The notes below the pieces were generated by a model. It saw nothing but the letters and a program-made list of their open reading frames with translations, was not told the DNA's origin and did not search any database. This document shows, piece by piece, positions 1 to 5,924 of a stretch of DNA of 7,060 bases; positions within the stretch are counted from its first letter, which is position 1; each line of letters opens with the position of its first letter. The position numbers and the translations under genes were made by a program. The DNA is from Candidatus Dormiibacterota bacterium (GTDB taxonomy: Bacteria; Chloroflexota; Dormibacteria; Aeolococcales; Aeolococcaceae): NCBI GenBank assembly GCA_003136295.1, contig PLDZ01000085.1, positions 2,218 through 9,277 of the forward strand, in the 5' to 3' direction.

Positions 1-1261
1 CCCGGTCGAGCGCGCCGAGGATCTGATCGACCGGCGTGAGCGTGTCGAGCGTCTCAAGGGCGCGGTCATGGACGGCGCGGGGTGCCATGCCGGTGAGCAC
101 GATCAGCTCCGATCCGGACACGTCGACCGCTGCGTCCACAGCGAGGCCGCGGTCCTCGATCGCCTGGAGCACGAGCGCGCGAGCATCGGCCTCGGCCGAG
201 AGGCGAACACGGACGTAGCCGGCGACCTCCACGTCTTCATCGCTGAGCAGGGCCACCCCGGCGCGCGCGGACCCCGGGCGTCCCTTCGGCGCGCCGCGTT
301 CTCGCACCGCCGTGACCAGGTCGCCCACCACGGCGCTCGCGGTCGATGCGCCTCCGGCACCCAGCCCTCGCAGCATCACCGTACCCGCGAGATCACTCGA
401 GATGATGACAGCGTTGTCAGCATCATCGACATCGTGGAGGAGCTGACCTCTGCCGATGGCGGTTGGCCGGACGCGCAGGTGGACGGCCCCACTGGGGGCG
501 CGCTCGGCGTGGGCGAGGAGGCGAACGCGGTAACCAAGCTCGGCGAGCGCGCCGACATCGGCCCCGGCGACGTCGCGAATCCCCGCACGGTGGACGGCCT
601 CCGGTGTGATGTAGGTATCGAGCGCGAGCCAGGCGAGGATCACCAGCTTGTGCACGGCGTCCCAGCCGTCGACGTCGAGCGACGGGTCCGCTTCGGCAAA
701 CCCGCGACGTTGGGCATCGGCGAGCGCGGTGCCGAAGCTGACCCCGGGTGTGCGCATCTGGGTGAGGATGACGTTGGTCGTGCCGTTGATCACGCAGTCG
801 AGCGCGGAGATGCGGTCGCCGAGCAGGCTTCCGCGGAGGAGCGCGACGATCGGCAGTCCCGCGCCGACACTCGCTTCGAAGTAGAGACGGGCACCGTGCT
901 CGGCGGCGAGGGCGCTGAGGCGAGGACCTGACGCCGCAATGACGGCCTTGTTTGCTGTGACCACGGTCTTGCCGGCGCGCAAGGATGATTCGATCAGGGC
1001 GGTGGACGGCTCGGTGCCACCGATTGCCTCGACGACGATCGCGACCGCAGGGTCGGCGATCACGGCCTCGGGGTCGGCGACGAGCCTGGCGTTCTTCAGA
1101 TCGACGCCCCGCTTTCGCGACAGGTCACGCACGGCGACACAGCGCAACACCGGTGTCGCCCCGGCTCGCTCGCCGAGCAGCTCCCACTCGTCGATGAGGC
1201 GCCCAGCGACAGCGGTTCCCACCGTGCCGAGCCCGAGCAGACCAACGCCGACCGATTCCAT
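1..1261 (-). CDS. hom: Homoserine dehydrogenase, C-terminus cut by window edge
   Basis: Catalyses NAD(P)H-dependent reduction of aspartate semialdehyde to homoserine in the cytoplasm, the branch to threonine and methionine. Translating the minus strand from ATG 1261-1259 gives 420 codons without a stop. Residues 10-15 are the Rossmann motif GLGTVG. TANK places a conserved lysine at K105. NGTTN lies in the central domain. The family signature runs through ADPSLDVDGWDAVHK, giving E190, D201 and K205 as the counterparts of the known catalytic Glu/Asp/Lys (E208, D219 and K223 in the yeast enzyme). An ACT-type domain starts near residue 345 (around Y349), as in the roughly 430-445 residue monofunctional actinobacterial enzymes that threonine can inhibit, so perhaps 10-25 residues are missing. 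The gene starts 22 bases after the response regulator stop. No clear Shine-Dalgarno is visible, and a -10-like box sits 9 bases upstream. Identity is secure. Whether it is co-transcribed with the two-component genes is open. Confidence 0.96.
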   Translation of the reverse strand, partial: MESVGVGLLGLGTVGTAVAGRLIDEWELLGERAGATPVLRCVAVRDLSRKRGVDLKNARLVADPEAVIADPAVAIVVEAIGGTEPSTALIESSLRAGKTVVTANKAVIAASGPRLSALAAEHGARLYFEASVGAGLPIVALLRGSLLGDRISALDCVINGTTNVILTQMRTPGVSFGTALADAQRRGFAEADPSLDVDGWDAVHKLVILAWLALDTYITPEAVHRAGIRDVAGADVGALAELGYRVRLLAHAERAPSGAVHLRVRPTAIGRGQLLHDVDDADNAVIISSDLAGTVMLRGLGAGGASTASAVVGDLVTAVRERGAPKGRPGSARAGVALLSDEDVEVAGYVRVRLSAEADARALVLQAIEDRGLAVDAAVDVSGSELIVLTGMAPRAVHDRALETLDTLTPVDQILGALDR

Positions 1262-1270
1262 TGCCGGGAC

Positions 1271-1276
1271 AGTCTA
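1271..1276 (-). promoter_or_regulatory. Candidate -10 box for hom, leaderless spacing
   Basis: The minus strand reads TAGACT, matching the TANNNT core of a sigma-70/SigA-type -10 element. Nine bases separate it from the hom ATG, so transcription starting 7-10 bases downstream would begin at or just before the start codon. The absence of a Shine-Dalgarno sequence there agrees with a leaderless mRNA, which is common in actinobacteria. No convincing -35 hexamer is visible at 16-18 bases. This would give hom a promoter separate from the upstream two-component genes. Confidence 0.4.
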
Positions 1277-1283
1277 TTGGGGC

Positions 1284-1886
1284 CTAGATGATGTGGCGTC
1301 TCCAGGCCAGGAGCACCGCTGCCGCACGATCCTTGCAGCCGAGCTTCTCGAGGATGTTGCTCACGTGCGTCTTCACCGTGTTCTCGCTGAGGAAGAGGAG
1401 CACCGCGATCTCCGCGTTGTTCTTGCCGTCTGCCATCAGACGCAGCACATCGCGCTCGCGCCGGGTGATCGACGGCATGTGTTCGGCGGCGGCGCTGACC
1501 AGCTGCGGATCGAGCAGGGACTCGCCGTTGGCGACCGCCCGGATGGCGCCGGCGAGCTCCTCGCGGGTCGCATCCTTGAGCAGGTAGCCGAGCGCACCCG
1601 CCTTGAGCGAGGGGAAGATGTAATCCTCGTTGCGGTACGTGGTGAGGACGATCACCCGAGCCTCGGGGTCGCGGGCGCGAATCTTCCGGAGGGCTTCGAT
1701 GCCGTCCATCACCGGCATCTGGACGTCGAGCAGGATGACGTCGGGATGAGTCCGGCGCGCCTGCTCCACAGCCTCGGCTCCGTCGGATGCCCTGCCGACA
1801 ACCCTGATGTCGGGCTCAAGTTCGAGCATCGTGCACAGACCGTCCCGGACCACCGGATGATCGTCGGCCACGAGCACGCTGATCAT
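1284..1886 (-). CDS. NarL/FixJ-family response regulator (REC + LuxR HTH)
   Basis: A 200-residue cytoplasmic DNA-binding regulator, normal length for the family. The receiver domain covers residues 1-120, with acidic pocket D8/D9, phosphoacceptor D54 (in LLDVQMP), switch threonine T82 and conserved lysine K104 (in YLLKD). The LuxR/GerE helix-turn-helix covers about 138-200, with TRRERDVL and the recognition-helix signature SENTVKTHVSNILEKL. All catalytic and switch residues are intact, so it should be phosphorylated and dimerise. Its ATG overlaps the kinase stop as ATGA (1883-1886), and no strong Shine-Dalgarno is seen, which implies translational coupling to the kinase. Target genes cannot be read from the sequence. 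The divergent intergenic region at 3788-3881 is the obvious candidate. Assignment to family is certain; the name of the system is unknown. Confidence 0.96.
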   Translation of the reverse strand: MISVLVADDHPVVRDGLCTMLELEPDIRVVGRASDGAEAVEQARRTHPDVILLDVQMPVMDGIEALRKIRARDPEARVIVLTTYRNEDYIFPSLKAGALGYLLKDATREELAGAIRAVANGESLLDPQLVSAAAEHMPSITRRERDVLRLMADGKNNAEIAVLLFLSENTVKTHVSNILEKLGCKDRAAAVLLAWRRHII

Positions 1887-3787
1887 GCGCTGACCGCTTG
1901 AGCCACAACCTCGGTGAACGGAAGCCTGGTGGTGACCGTCGTCCCGTTTCCGGGAGCGCTCACCACCGTGAGCGTGCCGCCGGCATTGCGCGCCCGCTCG
2001 GCCATGCCGTCGAGGCCGAAACAGTCCTCGCGGGGCGCGCTCGCCGAAGGATCGAAGCCGACGCCGTCGTCGTGGACCGAGAGCACCAGCTCCTGGGCGT
2101 GGGCGCGCAGCTCGACGTCGACGTGCTCGGGTTTGCCGTGGCGGGCGGCGTTGGAGAGCGCCTCCTGACCGATGCGCAGGAGTGCGACCTCAGCGGTGGG
2201 CGAGAGCGGTGGATGCGCCGGCACGGCGCGGGCCCGAAATCGTGCCGGGATGCCGGTACGCTCCTCCCAGGCTTCGACTTCGTGACTGATCGCGGCGACG
2301 AGCCCGGAGGCGGACAGCGGAGCCGGGCGAAGATTCCAGACCGATCGACGTGCCTCCTGAAGCGCGCCGCGAGCGAGCTCACGAGCCTTCTCCACAGAGG
2401 ACTGCGCGCGCCGCTCCGATCCGCGGTTCAGAAGTGTGTCGGCTGCTTCGAGCTCCAGCACGATGCCGGTCAACTGTTGGGCGAGCGTGTCGTGGATCTC
2501 CCGCGCGAGGCGGGTGCGCTCCTCGAGCACGGCGTGGTCGGTGAGGGCCTGCACCGGGAGGTACATGCGGCGCGAGAGCAGCGTTGTGGCGATGAACGCG
2601 AGCCCGACCAGCAGGATGAGCACCGGCAGGACGGTCACAGGGAAGAGACGGTGGACGCTGTCGTTCACACCGAGGGTGAGGGCGCTGAGGTTTGGCTCGA
2701 GTGCGCTCAGCGGCACGGGGTTGAGGATGATCCAGTGGCCGCTGTAGACAGGAGCCGTGAAGACGTCCGTGCTCACCTTGTCCAAGCTCGCTGTCACCGG
2801 TGTCTGCGGCATCGCGCCGGTGTCTTCCATGCGCCCGAGCGCGCTCATGAAGCGTGGCTGCTTCACAGTGAGCAACGAACCCGTGACTGCGCCCGGAAAG
2901 TCCGTCGCAGACTGTGGCGAGGCGTAGACCACAACGCCCGACGCGCTCACGATCAGGGGGTCGACGGTGCTGGACGCCGAGCCGACCGCCGGCTGGACCA
3001 GCTTCGTCACCGAAACATCCACTCCCACCTGAATGGACTGCGTGGCCTGGTACCACGCGCTCACGCCGATTTGCGCGTCTTCGATCAGCGGGTAGGGATC
3101 GGTCCAGAACGGTCCGCCGGCACTGGGCCCCGGCGCACCCGGCTGGATCCATTGGTTTGGTTGGTTGGCGGCCGCAACACCTCCCTCGGAACTGGCGAGC
3201 ACCCTCTGGCCACTACGCAACTCCGGGTGGGACGGGTCGTAGCCATTCTGTACGAGTTCCCCGGGACCGTTGACCCCCGGGTAGACGCGAATCGCGCCCG
3301 TCTTCTGATCCTCGAACCACACCGCGTTGATCGACGGATTGTTCTTCAGTACCAGCGTCACCTCCTGAGCAACCTGGGGTGCGGCGGTCGCGCCTGCGAA
3401 CTTCGGATCAGGGGTGACATGTAGTGACGGCGCGGAATACGTGCCGGGTGCCGGCGGCGGCGGCGCCGCGGGCTGTGTGGCCGTCAGCGCTTTGTTGAGT
3501 GCGCCGGTGAGCCCATCCTGCACGTCAACGTTGATCGCGCTCATGGTCCTGTCGAGGGATGTGGCACGGCTGTCCAGCGCCGTGTCGGCGATCGCCTGCT
3601 GGCGCTGGAGGATCGCCGACTCGGTCGCGTTGGCGGTGCTCTTCGCGACGGTGTCCAGCTCGAACACCGCGAGAACGGCGAAGGTGACGAGCGGGAGCAG
3701 CGCAACCCCGACCATGCCCACGAGGAGACGATTCCGAAAGCGGCGTCTCGGGTCTCGCCTGCGCGGCATCCCGCGGCCGATCCTCAT
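1883..3787 (-). CDS. Cache-domain sensor histidine kinase, NarL-partner type (HisKA_3)
   Basis: A 634-residue inner-membrane sensor kinase. An Arg-rich cytoplasmic start (1-20) precedes TM1 (about 21-43). A long extracytoplasmic region (about 44-381) is followed by TM2 (about 382-404) and the kinase core. The outer region opens with a predicted helix, then a Pro/Ala-rich stretch (104-116), then a Cache-like fold: AVWFED near 155-160, FWTDPY at 227-232, and an IQVGVDVSVTKL strand-helix near 252-263. The core has HisKA_3 phosphoacceptor H432 in LAREIHDTLAQQ, N-box N546 in EALSNAARH, G1 box DDGVGFD (573-579), the GLDGMAERA segment (591-599) and GNGT (613-616), so it looks active. Only about 16-20 residues separate TM2 from the dimerisation helix, leaving no room for a HAMP domain. 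The ATG at 3787 is chosen because GGAG lies 7 bases upstream. It is co-transcribed with the overlapping regulator. The ligand is unknown; Cache domains typically bind small metabolites. Confidence 0.94.
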   Translation of the reverse strand: MRIGRGMPRRRDPRRRFRNRLLVGMVGVALLPLVTFAVLAVFELDTVAKSTANATESAILQRQQAIADTALDSRATSLDRTMSAINVDVQDGLTGALNKALTATQPAAPPPPAPGTYSAPSLHVTPDPKFAGATAAPQVAQEVTLVLKNNPSINAVWFEDQKTGAIRVYPGVNGPGELVQNGYDPSHPELRSGQRVLASSEGGVAAANQPNQWIQPGAPGPSAGGPFWTDPYPLIEDAQIGVSAWYQATQSIQVGVDVSVTKLVQPAVGSASSTVDPLIVSASGVVVYASPQSATDFPGAVTGSLLTVKQPRFMSALGRMEDTGAMPQTPVTASLDKVSTDVFTAPVYSGHWIILNPVPLSALEPNLSALTLGVNDSVHRLFPVTVLPVLILLVGLAFIATTLLSRRMYLPVQALTDHAVLEERTRLAREIHDTLAQQLTGIVLELEAADTLLNRGSERRAQSSVEKARELARGALQEARRSVWNLRPAPLSASGLVAAISHEVEAWEERTGIPARFRARAVPAHPPLSPTAEVALLRIGQEALSNAARHGKPEHVDVELRAHAQELVLSVHDDGVGFDPSASAPREDCFGLDGMAERARNAGGTLTVVSAPGNGTTVTTRLPFTEVVAQAVSA

Positions 3788-3794
3788 GGCATGT

Positions 3795-3798
3795 CTCC
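3795..3798 (-). promoter_or_regulatory. Shine-Dalgarno for the histidine kinase
   Basis: The minus strand reads GGAG 7 bases before the ATG at 3787-3785, good spacing that supports this start. Another ATG at 3792-3790 lies only 2 bases from the GGAG and opens a two-codon frame that stops at 3784, so it is not the gene start. Confidence 0.6.
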
Positions 3799-3852
3799 AG
3801 GTCCTGCCCTAGCCGCGAATATCCCCATCAGCCCAACAACCACTCCGGTTCC

Positions 3853-3858
3853 ACTATA
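3853..3858 (-). promoter_or_regulatory. Candidate -10 box for the kinase-regulator operon
   Basis: The minus strand reads TATAGT, five of six matches to TATAAT. It would start transcription near 3846 and leave a leader of about 60 bases with the GGAG site at its end. The -35 position has no clear TTGACA-like hexamer, so an activator or a weak -35 is possible. It overlaps the left edge of the inverted repeat at 3858-3883. Confidence 0.4.
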
Positions 3859-3883
3859 CGAGCGGGGCACAATGCACGCTCGT
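3858..3883. repeat. Perfect 7-bp inverted repeat in the divergent promoter region
   Basis: ACGAGCG at 3858-3864 and its exact complement CGCTCGT at 3877-3883 are separated by 12 bases. The arm centres are 19 bp apart, near two helical turns, as for dimeric regulator half-sites. The right arm covers the first two bases of the lipoprotein GTG start, and the left arm touches the kinase -10 box. It could be a DNA operator for both divergent units. If transcribed, it could instead be a hairpin hiding the start codon. Nothing in the sequence decides between these. A chance repeat in GC-rich DNA is also possible. Confidence 0.4.
3868..3873 (+). promoter_or_regulatory. Weak candidate -10 box for the solute-binding lipoprotein
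   Basis: CACAAT matches TATAAT at four of six positions and lies 8 bases before the GTG start, the same spacing seen ahead of tldD. That would make the lipoprotein mRNA leaderless, in agreement with the lack of a Shine-Dalgarno. An alternative box, TATACG at 3855-3860, would leave a short leader. Neither has a clear -35. Confidence 0.22.
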
Positions 3884-5882
3884 GTTTGCAGCAGGCCCCC
3901 GACCCACCTCCTCGAGCCGCCTAAGGTGGCGTTTCGTGGCGCCCCTCGCGACCGCCGTGGCAGTCCTCCTCTCCGGGTGCACGTCGTCACCCCCGGCGAA
4001 ATCTCCAACCCAGGCTCCCAATGGCACGGCCGCGCAGGGCGGGACGGTCACGATCGGCGTGTGGCAGGCGCCCACGACGCTGCTTGATGACGGCATTGTC
4101 GGGAACCTGCCCTTCGCCAGCGTGATCGCGGCGCCCGTCGAAGAAGGCCTGCTGTGGTATCGGTCGACGGCCGCGACTGCGACCTCGACCTCCGAGGCGG
4201 ACTACTGGAGCGCTGACCTCGCGACCGCGGTCCCGACCGTGGCCGATGGTGGCGTCCAGACGAGCGGATGCGCCGACTCCGCGGCGGCCATGTGCGTGAC
4301 CTGGCATCTCAGACAGGGTGTGCGCTGGGACGACGGGAGCGACCTGACCTCGCACGATGTGTGCGACACCTTCGAGTTCCACTGGCTCGCGTACGGCGCC
4401 CAGGGCAAGCCGAGTCCGACCCCGCTGGCGTCCACCACCGGCTGGAACCAGGTCACCAAGTGCACCGAGCTGGACCGGTACACAGCGGTCGTCGATTTCA
4501 AGTCTCAGTACGGGCCCTATCTCGCCCTGGGCAGCGGTGTCGACGGGATCCTGCCCGCGGCAGTGCTCGATCCCCTCCTGGCATCTGGCGGCGACCTCGG
4601 GTCGAGCGCGGCCAGCCTCGATCTGACCAAAGGGTCGGGCAACACCGCCGCCTTCAAGGGCACCGCCTCATTGAGCACCGTGCTCGACGGCACCGGACCA
4701 TTCGTGATGTCAAGCGACACCCCCGGATCGCAGGTGGTGCTCGTGCGCAATCCCAACTACTGGAATCAAACCGGTCTCGCCCACCTCGACAAGATCATCT
4801 TCAGGATCGAGCCCGACCTCGCCACCGAGGCGAAGGACGTGCGCTCGGGCGCCGTGCAGGTCGGGCTGAACCTCGGACTGGCGGCGCTCCCCGCACTCGA
4901 CGCAGCGGTGCGCGCCCACACGGCGCCGCTCACCGTCGACCCGGTGGCGGGTTCGGGAGCCGAGGTGCTCATGTTCAACCTCTGCGCGACGGATGGCGGG
5001 TTATGCGACAACCCTGCGGCCGAGGAGAACGAGGACACCGCGAACGCCACCATTCGCGCCGCCATCCTTCTCGGCATCGACCGGCAGGCGATCGTCAAGG
5101 CTGTCGCGCCCGGCATCACCACGGTGCCACCCGACTCCTGGATGAACCTCGGAGCGAGCTATCTCGACGGGGCTGCCGTCCCGACCACCGCCACCGACCC
5201 GGCGGCAGCGAATTCGATGCTCGACGCCGCCGGCGACCCCCGCAACGCCAGATGCGGGAGCGCACCTGACGGTCAGGACTTTCGCGCGGCCAAGGATGGA
5301 AGCTGCCTGGTCGTCAATCTCGGAACCACCAGCGACGACCCGGTGCGGGTCACCGAGGAGTCGATGATCCGCGGTGATCTGGCCAAGATCGGCATCAACG
5401 TGCCGGCTGCGTTCGCGCCGAACCTCCCTGCGGCACGGTTCTTCGCCTCGTTCGCCGATGGCGGCCCGCTGGCGACGCACGCGTTCGACGTGGCGCTCTA
5501 CAGCGTCGGGCTCGGTCTCCCCGGCGAACCCGATACGTCGTCGTCGAGCTGGCACGGTGATTGCGGTGGAGCATGTCTGAACGCGGCAGCCATTCCCTCC
5601 AGCGCAGATCTCGGGGTCGGCATGAACTTCAGCGGGCTCAACGATACCCAGCTCGATTCGGACCTCGACCTCGGTCGCAACAGCGCCGATCTCACTGCCC
5701 GTGCGCACGACTACACGCTCGCCGACGAGCGGCTCGCCACCCTGCTGCCGGCCATTCCGCTGTATCAGCAGGTCATCGTCAACACCTACTCGTCGAGCAT
5801 GTACGGCGTCGTACAGAACGATCTCGTCCCCGATTTCAACACCGCCGCGTGGTACTGCGCCGGCGGAAACTGCGCCGGCTAG
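3882..5882 (+). CDS. Lipoprotein solute-binding protein, SBP_bac_5 (peptide/nickel) family
   Basis: A 666-residue extracytoplasmic, membrane-anchored binding protein of the kind that delivers oligopeptides or similar solutes to an ABC importer. The signal peptide has Arg residues at 7-17, a hydrophobic core at 18-30 and lipobox LLSGC, giving lipidated C33. The family signature HLRQGVRWDDGSDLTSHDV lies at 142-160. Further family landmarks are GTGPF at 270-274, RNPNYWN at 289-295, and RAAILLGIDRQAIV at 392-405. The C-terminal part includes LLPAIPLYQQ (621-630). The usual length is about 500-600, so this one is long. The mature part has 12 cysteines (130, 138, 161, 194, 368, 375, 458, 475, 561, 565, 659, 664), an even number that suggests disulfides after export. 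GTG 3882 is the only upstream start giving a positively charged signal peptide; the next, at V19, would lose it. No permease or ATPase is adjacent. It is divergent from the Cache kinase. The ligand is unknown. Confidence 0.92.
   Translation: MFAAGPRPTSSSRLRWRFVAPLATAVAVLLSGCTSSPPAKSPTQAPNGTAAQGGTVTIGVWQAPTTLLDDGIVGNLPFASVIAAPVEEGLLWYRSTAATATSTSEADYWSADLATAVPTVADGGVQTSGCADSAAAMCVTWHLRQGVRWDDGSDLTSHDVCDTFEFHWLAYGAQGKPSPTPLASTTGWNQVTKCTELDRYTAVVDFKSQYGPYLALGSGVDGILPAAVLDPLLASGGDLGSSAASLDLTKGSGNTAAFKGTASLSTVLDGTGPFVMSSDTPGSQVVLVRNPNYWNQTGLAHLDKIIFRIEPDLATEAKDVRSGAVQVGLNLGLAALPALDAAVRAHTAPLTVDPVAGSGAEVLMFNLCATDGGLCDNPAAEENEDTANATIRAAILLGIDRQAIVKAVAPGITTVPPDSWMNLGASYLDGAAVPTTATDPAAANSMLDAAGDPRNARCGSAPDGQDFRAAKDGSCLVVNLGTTSDDPVRVTEESMIRGDLAKIGINVPAAFAPNLPAARFFASFADGGPLATHAFDVALYSVGLGLPGEPDTSSSSWHGDCGGACLNAAAIPSSADLGVGMNFSGLNDTQLDSDLDLGRNSADLTARAHDYTLADERLATLLPAIPLYQQVIVNTYSSSMYGVVQNDLVPDFNTAAWYCAGGNCAG
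5859..5879 (+). terminator. Weak GC hairpin at the 3' end of the lipoprotein gene
   Basis: GCCGGCG (5859-5865) pairs with CGCCGGC (5873-5879) across a 7-base loop, ending one base before the stop codon at 5880-5882. CGCCGGC recurs at 5893-5899, allowing alternative pairings in the gap before the next gene. No T-run follows, so it is not a standard intrinsic terminator. It could slow polymerase or protect the 3' end, or simply reflect GC-rich coding sequence. Confidence 0.22.
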
Positions 5883-5910
5883 GCGGCACGTTCGCCGGCA
5901 CGACGGCCCG

Positions 5911-5916
5911 TATACT
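5911..5916 (+). promoter_or_regulatory. Candidate -10 box for tldD, leaderless spacing
   Basis: TATACT matches the -10 consensus at five of six positions in a 42-bp gap that is otherwise GC-rich. It ends 8 bases before the GTG at 5925, so transcription would begin at about the start codon. No Shine-Dalgarno precedes the GTG, which fits a leaderless mRNA. The -35 position (around 5887-5893) shows no good hexamer. This suggests tldD can be expressed independently of the lipoprotein gene. Confidence 0.45.
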
Positions 5917-5924
5917 CCGCCCTC

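Noticed and set aside
68..931. Open frame of 287 codons on the plus strand across the left part of the window
   Set aside because: The minus strand here encodes homoserine dehydrogenase with all catalytic residues. The plus-strand product has no family features.
939..1901. Open frame of 320 codons on the plus strand spanning hom and the response regulator
   Set aside because: It crosses the boundary of two genuine minus-strand genes and shows no domain or plausible start signal.
1898..3424. Long open frame of 508 codons on the plus strand antisense to the histidine kinase
   Set aside because: Its translation is Arg/His/Gly-rich with no recognisable domain, as expected for the mirror of a GC-rich gene with strong third-position bias. 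The minus-strand frame has an intact kinase.
3784..3792. Two-codon upstream frame (ATG CCA TGA) overlapping the kinase start
   Set aside because: The Shine-Dalgarno is only 2 bases from this ATG but 7 from the real start, so initiation here is unlikely and the overlap looks incidental.
4673..4685. Interrupted palindrome GAGCAC-C-GTGCTC inside the lipoprotein gene
   Set aside because: It encodes ordinary residues (around STVL) mid-gene, and short GC-rich palindromes of this size are expected by chance.
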